DNA of 64,000 nt from Spirosoma oryzicola (lineage in GTDB: Bacteria > Bacteroidota > Bacteroidia > Cytophagales > Spirosomataceae): contig NZ_CP089538.1 in the NCBI RefSeq assembly GCF_021233055.1, positions 787,501 through 851,500 on the forward strand, in the 5' to 3' direction. Position numbers and translations under genes: made by a program. Below, piece after piece: positions 36,082 to 45,135 of the stretch; positions within the stretch are counted from its first letter, which is position 1, and every line of letters begins with the position of its first letter. Below the pieces are notes generated by a model, which saw nothing but the letters and a program-made list of their open reading frames with translations, was not told the DNA's origin and did no database searches.

Positions 36082-36654
36082 TTAACTGTTTCGTTCCGGG
36101 TATTTTTCAACAATCCGCTCCACTTCTTTAGTCAGCTGAGCCGTGATTCGTGATGGGTCAGCTACCGCGTTTTCGACGGCACCACGCCAGACCAATTTAC
36201 GGGTACGCGCATCGACCATATCAACTACGAGTATGCCCGCTTTATACTGCTCTTGCGTGTACTGCTGACCACCCCATCCCCACCAACCGGGACCCCAGCC
36301 GCCATAGCCCCACCGACCCCAGCCCATGTAAGGACCGTAAAAAGCGGAGTTGGGTGTTGAGACCGTGCGTGTTTTGTCTTCCACGAAAAAGTGGTAGCCA
36401 ATCAGAAGATCCGGCTTGGTGTTGCTTTCTTTGAGACCCTTTTGGTTCAGCACCCCATTGACCGTGTTCTCCACACTTTCGGTTGCTAGTTGATTGTAAT
36501 AAACAGGGTTTTGGCCCGCTTTTACGTCGGAGTCCATCCAGGCAAAGGTTTTGTATTTGCTGAAGTCCGTCCGGCTGCTCTTATCGACCGCTACACGCGG
36601 TGAGCACGCATAAATTATCGCCAGTAAACTGGCTAGCATCAGTACCTTTCTCAT
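36082..36654 (-). CDS. DUF4136 lipoprotein
   Basis: 190 residues. Signal with lipobox LLAIIYACSPR. DUF4136 features: DFSKYKTFAWMD near the start, IENTV-like VENTVNGVLNQKGL, KPDLLIGYHF, a Gly/Trp/Tyr-rich middle (GWGRWGYGGWGPGWWGWGG), then GILVVDMVDARTRKLVWRGA and the closing helix. Family function unknown; outer membrane or periplasmic. Confidence 0.9.
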   Translation of the reverse strand: MRKVLMLASLLAIIYACSPRVAVDKSSRTDFSKYKTFAWMDSDVKAGQNPVYYNQLATESVENTVNGVLNQKGLKESNTKPDLLIGYHFFVEDKTRTVSTPNSAFYGPYMGWGRWGYGGWGPGWWGWGGQQYTQEQYKAGILVVDMVDARTRKLVWRGAVENAVADPSRITAQLTKEVERIVEKYPERNS

Positions 36655-36754
36655 AACGTTTGTTGTTTACTTGCTTTTGTAAACGGGGTGATTTATGGAA
36701 AGGTTTGCAAAAAATGTCCTAACGGAGTCGTTGTAAGCTATCTCCACTACGAAT

Positions 36755-38422
36755 TTACAGCGCTGGATGCTTCTTGTGCCAATCGGTAGCGTCCTGATAA
36801 GCCTTGGCAACGGCCAGTACTTTACCTTCTTCAAACAATTGGCCCATGAACGTGATACTACCTGGGGTTTGCTGCTTGTTGAAGCCATTAGGAAGCACCA
36901 CGCACGGATGACCGGTCAGATTCGTGACCGTTAAATTACCGCCCGCATAGGTCGGACTAAGGTACACATCTACGTTAGCGTTCTTAAGCTGAGCGGCCAT
37001 TTCGTTAATGAGTTTTGTACGGGCGCGGTTTGCCTGTATATATTCCACCGCCGGAATAAACCGCGATGAGCGAAACTCGTTCGGCCAGGCATTCTTACCC
37101 TGCCGTACCAGCTGGTCATCTTTTCCCGAACGCGTCAGTTCATCGAAGGCAGCTGCCGCTTCGGCCCCCAGCAGGAACGAAATCCGGTTGGCTGACACGC
37201 CTTTGGGCAACTCAAACGGAACGAGTTGAGCCCCTAACTTACGCAGTACCTGTAACGTCAACGAGTCGTTAGCCCGGTTTGCATAATTGCTTTCAAACGC
37301 ATTTTTAACGTAACCAATCCGCATTCCTTTCAGCGATGGCAACGGAGCGTACCGGAAAGGCACTGCCATAACGGTCGGGTCATTGCCATCGGGGCCGTAG
37401 ATAGCGTTGAATACCAGCGCGCAGTCTTCAACGGAGCGCGCAATAGGTCCTATTTTATCCATGCTCCAGCTTAATGCCATTGCACCATGACGACTTACGC
37501 GACCGAATGTTGGCCGAAGGCCGGTTGTACCGCAAACTGTCGAAGGAGATACGATAGAACCCAACGTTTCGGTGCCAATGCCGAAGGGCAACAAGCCCGC
37601 TGATACCGCCGATGCCGTTCCAGCCGAGGAGCCGCTCGAACCCGTTTCGGGCTTCCAAGGATTGCGCGTCATGCCGCCAAACCAAACATCACCCATTGCC
37701 AGCTCACCGACCGACATTTTTGCGCAGAGTACAGCACCTGCCGCTTCCAGCCGCTGGATAACGGTAGCGTCCAGATTCAACTTTTGGTCTTTATAGGGTA
37801 CTGATCCCCACGTTGTTTTGTAGCCTTTCTTGGCCAGAATGTCTTTTGCACCATATGGAATGCCATGCAGTGGGCCACGGTATTTTCCGGCTTTCAGTTC
37901 GGCGTCGGCTCGCTCCGCCTGTTTTAGCGCCAAATCGTCGGTCAAGGTGATGACGCAGTGCAACTTAGGATCGTACGTTTTCAGCCGATTCAGAAAAAAC
38001 TTGGTTAACTCAACGGACGAAATCTGCCGCGTTCGAATCAGCTCGCCTAACTGCGAGACGGTATAGTACGCAAGATCGTTGCGATTGTCCGGTAAGGCGA
38101 CTTTAGCGGGAGCCGACGCCTTAAACGATGACTGTCCAGTGGGTAGTTTAAAACCCGCCGGTAAGGGATTGAAATACAGCGCCGGAGCAACGTCGTTCGG
38201 TAACTCGACTTTTCGCAGAGCCTCGTAATCCGCACGTGATTCGTTCAAACTGCTGAGCATAGAGTCTTGCTCAGCGGGCGTGAAGTCCAGGCCGAAGATG
38301 CGAGAAGCAACCCCGACCATATCGGCGGTTAAGGGTTTTTTGGAGTCATCGGCGGTTATGAACGCGCCAAAAAAGAAACTACCAGCACAGGCCGCAAACA
38401 GGGTAAAAAATCGTTTCATCAA
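36755..38422 (-). CDS. Exported amidase (amidase-signature family)
   Basis: 555 residues, with an N-terminal signal (FTLFAACAGSFFFGAFI). The Ser-cisSer-Lys triad is present: Lys in GIPYGAKDILAKKGYKT, cis-Ser and nucleophile Ser in the segment GSSGSSAGTASAVSAG and GIGTETLGSIVSPS. About 100 extra residues before the catalytic domain mention no known fold. Unlike GatA at 46855 it is secreted, so it likely hydrolyses amides or peptide-like compounds in the periplasm. It follows coaE on the same strand. Confidence 0.9.
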   Translation of the reverse strand: MMKRFFTLFAACAGSFFFGAFITADDSKKPLTADMVGVASRIFGLDFTPAEQDSMLSSLNESRADYEALRKVELPNDVAPALYFNPLPAGFKLPTGQSSFKASAPAKVALPDNRNDLAYYTVSQLGELIRTRQISSVELTKFFLNRLKTYDPKLHCVITLTDDLALKQAERADAELKAGKYRGPLHGIPYGAKDILAKKGYKTTWGSVPYKDQKLNLDATVIQRLEAAGAVLCAKMSVGELAMGDVWFGGMTRNPWKPETGSSGSSAGTASAVSAGLLPFGIGTETLGSIVSPSTVCGTTGLRPTFGRVSRHGAMALSWSMDKIGPIARSVEDCALVFNAIYGPDGNDPTVMAVPFRYAPLPSLKGMRIGYVKNAFESNYANRANDSLTLQVLRKLGAQLVPFELPKGVSANRISFLLGAEAAAAFDELTRSGKDDQLVRQGKNAWPNEFRSSRFIPAVEYIQANRARTKLINEMAAQLKNANVDVYLSPTYAGGNLTVTNLTGHPCVVLPNGFNKQQTPGSITFMGQLFEEGKVLAVAKAYQDATDWHKKHPAL

Positions 38423-38472
38423 ATCAGGCTGTTGATAGGAGAGTAACAGCCTAATTTACGGCAGATGAACGA

Positions 38473-39081
38473 TTAAATTGTTTCTTGCCGCAAAAAATCG
38501 TTGTGTAGCGCCACCACTTGAGGAAGGAGCAACTGCGTTTCGTCGTTATCAATAACGTAGTCAGCCAGTTTCAACCGCTCGGCGTCGCTAATCTGTCGAT
38601 TGATGATGTTGATGATTTCTGCTTCGGAGCGGTGCGGGTCCCGCTGTTTGATGCGTTCGATCCGCAGGGCTAGTGGTGCTTGGACAACAATAACTTTGTG
38701 AAGTGAATTGTTTTGACCAGCCGCGTTCATAATAGCCGCTTCTTTGACGACGTAAGGCTTATCGGCATGTTCATTGACCCAGGCGTCGGTATCGCTCATG
38801 ACACGGGGGTGAATTACGCCATTGAGCCCGGCAAGCAACGTTGGATCTGCAAACACCTGCGAGGCTACCCAGGCCCGGTTGTAGCGTCCCAGCGCGTCGT
38901 AGGCTTGCGCACCCAACACGCGCACGATGTCCGCTTTCAAAATAGGATCGTTTTCGGTAAGCCATTTCGCCCGTTCGTCGGCTTCGTAAATCGGAATACC
39001 AAACGCCTGAAAGATTCGACAAACAACACTTTTACCGGCTCCAATTCCACCCGTTACGCCAATCTGAAGAGGAGCTTTCAT
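38473..39081 (-). CDS. coaE: Dephospho-CoA kinase
   Basis: Last step of coenzyme A synthesis. 202 residues. P-loop GVTGGIGAGKSVVCRIF, DEX motif YEADERAKWL, the CoA-binding part VLGAQAYDALGRYNRAWVAS and the lid KQRDPHRSEAEIINIINRQ. It is the last gene of the block nusB, YtxH, DUF1573, yajC, YbbR, coaE, which is conserved in Bacteroidota. 19 bp separate it from the YbbR gene. Confidence 0.96.
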   Translation of the reverse strand: MKAPLQIGVTGGIGAGKSVVCRIFQAFGIPIYEADERAKWLTENDPILKADIVRVLGAQAYDALGRYNRAWVASQVFADPTLLAGLNGVIHPRVMSDTDAWVNEHADKPYVVKEAAIMNAAGQNNSLHKVIVVQAPLALRIERIKQRDPHRSEAEIINIINRQISDAERLKLADYVIDNDETQLLLPQVVALHNDFLRQETI

Positions 39082-39100
39082 AACGTCAGAGAATGAATAC

Positions 39101-39850
39101 CTAGCGTTTCGTTACTGGCTTTGGTTTCACGGGTGCGGGTGCGGGTACGGGTGCTGGCGTCGGCAATGGAGATAAGAGTTCACCCACTTCAAAGCTAACG
39201 GCAATCCGGTCGGCGCTAACCCGCAGGAGCGGATGCCGAAAATGATTCAGCGTAACCTCGTTATCGTAATTGTCGGCAATGCGTTTTCCGGGAATACTGA
39301 CGGCTAATGTATCCGAAATGCCACGCACCAGCCGAGCCGGCCCTTCGACCTGGATCGTATGCGGAGTTAGGTTGATAACGCTCGAAACGAGGTAACGGGG
39401 AGCCAGATCGATATGCAAACTATCCGGTATCAACTGAATCGTTTTGGTCATACGGCGGTCGAAACCCATCTCGACCGTATCGGCCACCACGTAATTGACG
39501 TGCAGTTTTTTGATGTGTTCAGCCAGAGCCGCCGTCAGCGACGATGTGTTGATTACCGATGCCTGCAACGGATTGGCTACCGTGTAATCAACGGGATCAA
39601 CCCGAAAAGGAAGCCAGGAATGACGCAGTAATCCCCAGCCATCGCCCGAAACGTTGACGCGCACGGTGCGTGGCAGGGGCTTTATCGGCACAAAAAGGGA
39701 ATCGTTGTAGACGAAACGAATGGGGTATTCGACGTTCAGCGTGTAACCGGTTTTGTTCAGAGCGCTTAAAAACCAGAACAGCGCAGCCGCTCCCAGACAC
39801 AACAGGGCCTTGGTCGGCTGAAACGGTCGGTTGTTTTGGGGAATGGTCAC
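39101..39850 (-). CDS. YbbR-like (CdaR family) membrane-anchored protein
   Basis: 249 residues. One N-terminal helix (ALLCLGAAALFWFLSALN) and an extracytoplasmic region with two YbbR-like repeats, for example YPIRFVYNDSLFVPIKPLPR with VRVNVSGDGWGLLR, and LAPRYLVSSVINLTPHTIQV with GPARLVRGISDTLAVSI. It ends in a Pro/Ala-rich tail. In Firmicutes related proteins regulate the diadenylate cyclase DacA; that role is not shown for Bacteroidota. Part of the coaE block. Confidence 0.88.
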   Translation of the reverse strand: MTIPQNNRPFQPTKALLCLGAAALFWFLSALNKTGYTLNVEYPIRFVYNDSLFVPIKPLPRTVRVNVSGDGWGLLRHSWLPFRVDPVDYTVANPLQASVINTSSLTAALAEHIKKLHVNYVVADTVEMGFDRRMTKTIQLIPDSLHIDLAPRYLVSSVINLTPHTIQVEGPARLVRGISDTLAVSIPGKRIADNYDNEVTLNHFRHPLLRVSADRIAVSFEVGELLSPLPTPAPVPAPAPVKPKPVTKR

Positions 39851-39913
39851 AAGGTAGTAGTGTAGTGGACCGACGGAGTTGGCGAACTGTGCGCCTAACT
39901 TACCAGGGTTCTT

Positions 39914-40234
39914 TTATTTTTCAGGTTCGGCTGGTTTTGCCGTTGCTTCGCGCGAAATCGACGATTTCTCAAACGTCATCTTGATTCCCCGGTCAACTTC
40001 AAGAGTAACCGTCGTACCTTCAACGGATGCGATACGACCGTGAAGTCCACCGATCGTTACCACGCTATCCCCTTTTTTAAGGTTGTCTACAAAGCTTTTC
40101 TGATCCTTTTGTTTCTTCTGTTGGGGACGGATCATGAAAAAATAAAAAACACCGATGATCCCTACCCACAGCAGTACGTTGTAAAGCATGGATGGACTGG
40201 AACCGGGTATCGCCTGTACTAAAATCGAATGCAT
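39914..40234 (-). CDS. yajC: Preprotein translocase subunit YajC
   Basis: 106 residues with a single helix (LLWVGIIGVFYFFMIRPQQK) followed by the signature FFMIRPQQKKQKDQK and a small cytosolic domain SVVTIGGLHGRIASVEGTTV. It associates with SecDF and the SecYEG channel. It lies 11 bp downstream of the DUF1573 gene, probably translated from the same transcript. Confidence 0.96.
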   Translation of the reverse strand: MHSILVQAIPGSSPSMLYNVLLWVGIIGVFYFFMIRPQQKKQKDQKSFVDNLKKGDSVVTIGGLHGRIASVEGTTVTLEVDRGIKMTFEKSSISREATAKPAEPEK

Positions 40235-40245
40235 GAGTGAGTGGG

Positions 40246-40698
40246 TTATGAATTTTTGGTTGAATCGGTCTTTGGGTTCACCAAGGCTCTGAATTGCAAA
40301 TCAGTCATGGCCGGGTCGGTATTCGCAATAACGGTGACCGTTTTGTTTTGCTCTCCGCTTTTACCCCGGCTATTAAACCGAACGCGAATTGACGAGGAAG
40401 CTCCCGGGGCAACCGGTTCGCGGGGCCATTCGGGCGTCGTACAGCCACATGAGGCCGTAATGTTGTTGATAATGAGCGGAAACTCGCCCGTATTGGTGAA
40501 CTTGAACGTATGTTCAACGGTATCACCTTCGGTTAGCGTCCCGAAGTTGTAGATTCCCTTTTCCGCAAAGGTAATTTTCGGCATCTTGCCCGTAGCTGAA
40601 GCCTGAGCCGACTCGCCCTGTTTCCGATTGTCGCAACTGATTTGCCCACAACCCACTGCAATAATAGCCAGGAGAAGGAGCCCTTTTTGTAAGTGCAT
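40246..40698 (-). CDS. DUF1573 lipoprotein
   Basis: 150 residues from the ATG at 40698 (MHLQKGLLLLAIIAVGCGQ); the frame is open further upstream, but this start gives a proper signal with a lipobox-like Cys. The body is one DUF1573 immunoglobulin-like domain: IYNFGTLTEGDTVEHTFKF, then NITASCGCTTPEWP, with a conserved CGC, and VRFNSRGKSGEQNKTVTV. Role unknown. Part of the coaE block. Confidence 0.93.
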   Translation of the reverse strand: MHLQKGLLLLAIIAVGCGQISCDNRKQGESAQASATGKMPKITFAEKGIYNFGTLTEGDTVEHTFKFTNTGEFPLIINNITASCGCTTPEWPREPVAPGASSSIRVRFNSRGKSGEQNKTVTVIANTDPAMTDLQFRALVNPKTDSTKNS

Positions 40699-40708
40699 TG
40701 GTAGGAAG

Positions 40709-40780
40709 GAGTTTTCAGAGTATGACTTTCCGTTTCCCGTTACCTGTCGAAAACTGCTGAAAGTCATACCCTGAAAACTC
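40709..40780. repeat. Long inverted repeat between the DUF1573 and YtxH genes
   Basis: Arms 40709-40730 and 40759-40780 are complementary over 22 bp with one mismatch; loop 28 nt. No T tract, so it is not a clear terminator. It lies inside a likely operon, upstream of the DUF1573 start codon. Confidence 0.85.
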
Positions 40781-40788
40781 AGTTTATT

Positions 40789-41091
40789 TTAGGCATTCTG
40801 TTGTTTGATCTGAGCCATCAGACGGTCAACATCTTCCAGCAGCCGCTCGGCTTTTTCACGCGCATCATTCACCACACGCTGCCCTTCGTTTTTCGATAGG
40901 TTTTCAGGTAGTTCGGCTGAGTTCACCAGATCGTTGATCATAAACTCAATCTGTTCGCGATACTTCGACAAACGGAACGTTAAACGATCACGGGTGACTT
41001 TGCCCTTATCGGGGGCGTACAACAATCCTAGGATAGCACCCGCTGATAGTCCGGTTAGCAAAAAGGTTAAATCACGGCCAATTCTGCTCAT
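40789..41091 (-). CDS. YtxH domain protein
   Basis: 100 residues. An N-terminal hydrophobic segment with the YtxH pattern (FLLTGLSAGAILGLLYAPDKG) followed by a charged coiled-coil-like helix (DAREKAERLLEDVDRLMAQI). Small membrane-associated proteins of this type are often stress-related; no specific function known. Within the nusB-to-coaE block. Confidence 0.9.
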   Translation of the reverse strand: MSRIGRDLTFLLTGLSAGAILGLLYAPDKGKVTRDRLTFRLSKYREQIEFMINDLVNSAELPENLSKNEGQRVVNDAREKAERLLEDVDRLMAQIKQQNA

Positions 41092-41180
41092 TTCTAAAAA
41101 AGTTTTCAGTTTACAGCGTTTAGCTTCGGCACAAATTGATATTCATACCGGTAACTAACAACCGAAACCCAATTACTACA

Positions 41181-42350
41181 CTATTTATTGTCCAGCAACC
41201 CACGTCCGCTCTTGCGCAGACGCCCTGTAGCCTGTAGCTTTTCGGAGAGGTTGTCTAAAATTCCGTTGACAAATTTACCGCTTTTAGGCGTACTATATGC
41301 TTTTGCCAATTCGATATATTCATTAATCGTCACTTTAACCGGAATGTTTGGGAAGTTGAGCAATTCACAAACGGCTAATTTGAGAATAATCTTATCGAGC
41401 ATGGCGACACGCTCGACATCCCAGTTGCGAAGTTGATCGGTGAGCAACTGCTCGTAATCGGCATCATTGTTCAGCGCGTTCTGAAATAGCGTGTTCAGAA
41501 ACCGCTCGTCTTCTTCCCAGTCGTCCGTAAGCGGTTCGAGTTTCAAGCCTGTCGGGCTTTGCGCCGACTTAAGCGTGCGAATAGCTAGCCCCCGTACCAC
41601 TTCGCTGTTTTCGGCCCAACTCAGGTCAATCTCTGCCAAGTGATCGCGAATAACTTCGTGCTTAAAGATAAGCGTACGTAACACATACTGAATCAAGGCC
41701 TGGTCTTCGTCGGCGGTATGCGTTCTTTTCTCGCAGTAGGCTCGGTAGGTGTCGTCCGTTTTTAGAACCTCACGCAACGCTTTCCGAATAAAGCCTAGAT
41801 CTTCGGCCCACGATATGTTGTGCCGGAGTGCTTCATTTTGCAGCATTTGCAGGTCAGCCAGCGCTTTTATGACGCTATTGTCGTTCAATGCCGACTCAAA
41901 GGGGAAAGGCGCTTCATCGACATCGCGGTATTGCCGTTCGCGGTCAATGCGGGCTGCGTGACCAAGTTCGATGAGCAACAACAGAACCCGGATGTAATCT
42001 TCGTAGATACCGTTCACCTGCTTAAGCATCATCTGCGCAAAGTGCTGACGATCTTTCTTGGTGCGTATCTGGTAAAATACGAAACCGTCGTTGGCGGCTT
42101 TCAATACTTTCGTGGGAGCGTCGTCGTCCTGAGCGGGCTGGTTTGCCTTAATGGCCTCTTCGAAGAGCAGGCCCGCCAATTGTCGGTAGCCTTCCAGCTG
42201 CCGTTTGTCCTGAGGCTGCATCGAGTTCAGATCGGGCTGAAAGAGATCCGCGATGCCATCGAGGGCTAGTTGTTGATTAGAGAATTCGGCCTGACGAAGG
42301 GCATATAGCGCCTGCATGACCTTTATTCGGAGTAGTCGCCTGTTGAGCAT
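41181..42350 (-). CDS. nusB: Transcription antitermination factor NusB, long bacteroidotal form
   Basis: 389 residues, much longer than the roughly 140 of E. coli NusB, which is usual in this phylum. The start MLNRRLLRIKVMQALYAL resembles the first NusB helix; the middle is a helical insertion; the recognisable NusB domain is at the C-terminus: WDVERVAMLDKIILKLAVCE, LLNFPNIPVKVTINEYIELA and KAYSTPKSGKFVNGILDNLS. It binds boxA RNA with NusE in rRNA transcription. First gene of the conserved block. Confidence 0.95.
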   Translation of the reverse strand: MLNRRLLRIKVMQALYALRQAEFSNQQLALDGIADLFQPDLNSMQPQDKRQLEGYRQLAGLLFEEAIKANQPAQDDDAPTKVLKAANDGFVFYQIRTKKDRQHFAQMMLKQVNGIYEDYIRVLLLLIELGHAARIDRERQYRDVDEAPFPFESALNDNSVIKALADLQMLQNEALRHNISWAEDLGFIRKALREVLKTDDTYRAYCEKRTHTADEDQALIQYVLRTLIFKHEVIRDHLAEIDLSWAENSEVVRGLAIRTLKSAQSPTGLKLEPLTDDWEEDERFLNTLFQNALNNDADYEQLLTDQLRNWDVERVAMLDKIILKLAVCELLNFPNIPVKVTINEYIELAKAYSTPKSGKFVNGILDNLSEKLQATGRLRKSGRGLLDNK

Positions 42351-42474
42351 CCCGGATAAAACAAATAAATCTACCGATAAAAAAAAGAACTGCGTTTACG
42401 GATTGCAAAAATACGGCTTTATTCGTAGTTTTCCCAATTACAAACCGTATGACTTAACCTCTACCAACTCTTTC

Positions 42475-43167
42475 ATGTTCTTCACTTTCTGGCGTAAGGG
42501 CAGCGTTGTCGCTGTTCTCGCCATCGCCATGCTATCAGGCTGTGGACCGGCTCACTATGCCTATTTCCAACCGCAACAGAACGCCATTCCACACAGCCGT
42601 GTAAGCCCTATTTCGGATAAGATAACCGAAGAAGCCGACACATTAGTGCCCCAAATCGCCACTATTTCGTCCGGCGAAAGCACGTTGGATTCACCCGTAA
42701 CCACAGCCGCATCGGCAACGAGCTTTACAACAGCTACAGCACGGGCGAAATTCACCGTCGATGCGACGCACCACCGAAACCCGGATAGCTACCATACCCG
42801 GCGCTCGCGTGGCTGGTTTCGATCCCTGCCCTTGGGCCATGTAGCGCCCCGTACCCACATGATCGACCGAAACAGTGCCGGGCGTAAGACGTATGCACTG
42901 GCGTTGGTCGCCCTGGGCGTTGCTGCGTTGTCGCTTGGTTCGCTGTTCGTCGTGTCGAGCGGAACGCTGATGTGGGTCCTGAGCTTAACCTTACCATTGA
43001 CCGCTACGCTATTGGGTACGGCCAGCCTGACAACCATCAAGCGCAACCAGGACCGATACCGGGGCAAAGGCTGGGCCATGGCCGCTATTATGCTGGGTAC
43101 GGGCGTTTTGGGACTGGCGCTCGTTGCTTTAGCCGCGATATCGACATCTGAATTAATCAGCCGGTAG
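42475..43167 (+). CDS. Lipoprotein with C-terminal membrane helices, unknown function
   Basis: 230 residues from the ATG at 42475, which gives the lipoprotein signal VVAVLAIAMLSGCG. The frame is open for 53 more codons upstream, but that part overlaps the nusB 5' end and has no signal. The middle is Ser/Thr-rich and disordered. The C-terminus has three hydrophobic helices (ALALVALGVAALSLGSLFVV, a second at WVLSLTLPLTATLLG and a third at AAIMLGTGVLGLALVALAA) in the style of DUF4190 proteins. A terminator follows. Family not recognised. Confidence 0.75.
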   Translation: MFFTFWRKGSVVAVLAIAMLSGCGPAHYAYFQPQQNAIPHSRVSPISDKITEEADTLVPQIATISSGESTLDSPVTTAASATSFTTATARAKFTVDATHHRNPDSYHTRRSRGWFRSLPLGHVAPRTHMIDRNSAGRKTYALALVALGVAALSLGSLFVVSSGTLMWVLSLTLPLTATLLGTASLTTIKRNQDRYRGKGWAMAAIMLGTGVLGLALVALAAISTSELISR

Positions 43168-43179
43168 AAACGTCGGAGC

Positions 43180-43217
43180 AGGGTGGTAGGGGGCTAGACC
43201 CTTGATCCACCCTTTTT
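43180..43217 (+). terminator. Rho-independent terminator
   Basis: AGGGTGG...CCACCCT with an inner GGG/CCC pairing, followed by TTTT. It ends the gene at 42475 and argues that the ABC exporter starts at 43296, not at the upstream TTG at 43221. Confidence 0.72.
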
Positions 43218-43295
43218 CGATTGACCACTTACAAAAAGCCTTGCAACTTTTCTAAGATTCGGACGGTTACGAAAATAAAGTTGTTTGGCTGCACT

Positions 43296-45077
43296 GTGAA
43301 AGCACTTTCCTACCTGAATAAATATCTCCTCAAATACAAATGGTATCTGATTTGGGGGACGGTATTTACCATCATATCCAATCTTTTCGGCATTTTTCCG
43401 GCGCAGCTGGTACGCTACGCGCTGGACCTGGTGCGCGAAACACTGGACATCTATTATCTGTACGATAAGTCGCCCCTGCAATCGGCTTTGTACGACGTGT
43501 TTGCGTTTAGTTTGCTGCTGTTTGGTGGACTTACGCTCGTGATGGCGTTGCTTAAAGGATTTTTCCTGTTCCTGGTCCGGCAAACGCTGATTGTGATGTC
43601 TCGCCATGTCGAGTACGATCTGAAAAACGAGATTTACGATCATTATCAGACGCTACCGCTCAGCTTTTACCGGCAGCACAGCACCGGCGATCTGATGGCA
43701 CGGATTTCGGAAGATGTGAGCAAAGTGCGGATGTACGTCGGCCCGAGCATCATGTACGGCGTAAACCTGCTTGTGCTCTTCGTGCTGGTTATTACGTACA
43801 TGGTGAGCATCAATGCGCGCTTGTCGCTCTACGTGTTGCTGCCCTTGCCGATCTTGTCGGTTGCCATTTACCTCGTTAATAACATTATCATCCAGCGGTC
43901 GGAAGAGATTCAACGGAGTTTGTCGAAACTTTCGACCTACGTGCAGGAAGCTTTTTCGGGAATCCGGGTACTGAAAGCGTTTGTGCAGGAGCAAAACTCG
44001 GCCGCTCGGTTTGAATTGGAAAGCGATGAATACCGGAACAAGTCATTAAGCCTGACGCGCGTTGACTCCCTGTTTTTTCCCATCGTAGCCATTCTGGTGG
44101 GTTTAAGCAACGTGCTGGTTGTATTTGTGGGAGGACAGGAAATTATGGCCGGTCGCCTGACGCCCGGAAATATCACTGAGTTTATTCTGTACGTAAATAT
44201 GCTGACCTGGCCAGTAATGGCACTGGGTTGGACAACCAGTCAGACACAGCGGGCGGCTGCTTCGCAGGAGCGTATCAATCAGTTTTTGCGGATCAAAACC
44301 GATATTGTCTCTCAGAAAAATATACGACGGACCATTGCTGGTGAAATTGAGTTCAAGAATGTGCGGTTCGTTTATCCGGATTCAGGTATCGTCGCGATTA
44401 AGAATTTTTCGATGCACGTAAAGGCGGGCGAAACCGTGGCTATTCTGGGCACAACGGGTTCGGGCAAAACGACGCTTGCGAACCTGTTGACGCGGATGTA
44501 CGATGCTTCGGCGGGTGAGATCCGAGTTGATGATGTGTCGATCAAAGATTACAACTTAACGTCGGTTCGTGAGCAGATGGGCTATGTGCCGCAGGATGTG
44601 TTTTTGTTCTCCGAGACGATCAGCAACAATGTTCGCTTTGGTAAACCTGACCTTTCGCAGGAGCGCGTCGAGCAGGCCGTTCGGGATGCCGATCTGTACC
44701 AGAATGTTCTGGATTTTCCGGAGCAGTTTGAAACGCGGGTTGGCGAACGGGGTGTAACGCTATCCGGTGGTCAGAAACAGCGGTTAAGCATTGCGCGCGC
44801 CATCGTTCGCGATCCTAAAATTCTGATTCTGGACGACTGTCTGTCTGCCGTCGATACGAACACCGAAAACAAGATTCTGAATAATCTCAAGCGTATCATG
44901 GCTGATCGCACATCGGTGATTATTTCACACCGGGTTTCGTCGGCAAAGCTGGCTGATCAGATCATTATGCTCGACGACGGGGAGATTGTCGAACAAGGTA
45001 CGCACGAGGAACTGCTGGCTAAAAACGGGGCCTACCGCGAACTTTACGAGAAGCAGTTACAGACCGAAGAGGTATAA
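43296..45077 (+). CDS. ABC exporter, fused permease and ATPase, with altered Walker B
   Basis: 593 residues from a GTG start (MKALSYLNKYLLKYKWYL). The first 320 residues hold six membrane helices (ABC type I exporter fold), and the ATPase domain follows: Walker A ILGTTGSGKTTLANLL, Q-loop GYVPQDVFLF, signature VTLSGGQKQRLSIA, Walker B ILILDDCLSAVDTNTE and H-loop IISHRVSS. The catalytic Glu after Walker B is Asp (LDD instead of LDE), as in the degenerate-site half of heterodimeric exporters such as BmrC. No partner subunit is in the window. Similar transporters near nusB are common in Bacteroidota; substrate unknown, lipid or drug likely. Confidence 0.92.
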   Translation: MKALSYLNKYLLKYKWYLIWGTVFTIISNLFGIFPAQLVRYALDLVRETLDIYYLYDKSPLQSALYDVFAFSLLLFGGLTLVMALLKGFFLFLVRQTLIVMSRHVEYDLKNEIYDHYQTLPLSFYRQHSTGDLMARISEDVSKVRMYVGPSIMYGVNLLVLFVLVITYMVSINARLSLYVLLPLPILSVAIYLVNNIIIQRSEEIQRSLSKLSTYVQEAFSGIRVLKAFVQEQNSAARFELESDEYRNKSLSLTRVDSLFFPIVAILVGLSNVLVVFVGGQEIMAGRLTPGNITEFILYVNMLTWPVMALGWTTSQTQRAAASQERINQFLRIKTDIVSQKNIRRTIAGEIEFKNVRFVYPDSGIVAIKNFSMHVKAGETVAILGTTGSGKTTLANLLTRMYDASAGEIRVDDVSIKDYNLTSVREQMGYVPQDVFLFSETISNNVRFGKPDLSQERVEQAVRDADLYQNVLDFPEQFETRVGERGVTLSGGQKQRLSIARAIVRDPKILILDDCLSAVDTNTENKILNNLKRIMADRTSVIISHRVSSAKLADQIIMLDDGEIVEQGTHEELLAKNGAYRELYEKQLQTEEV

Positions 45078-45081
45078 AAAG

Positions 45082-45118
45082 CAACGAAGCCTGTCCGTTT
45101 TATGGACAGGCTTCGTTG
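45082..45118. terminator. Bidirectional terminator
   Basis: Perfect 15-bp stem caacgaagcctgtcc / ggacaggcttcgttg with a 7-nt loop between the convergent ABC exporter and LysM transglycosylase genes. Confidence 0.85.
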
Positions 45119-45135
45119 TTTAAGGACGAGACTAG

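Noticed and set aside
38426..38452. 8-bp stem between coaE and the amidase gene
   Set aside because: Short, no T tract, and too close to the amidase start to interpret.
41820..42269. Plus-strand frame of 149 codons
   Set aside because: Shadow of nusB.
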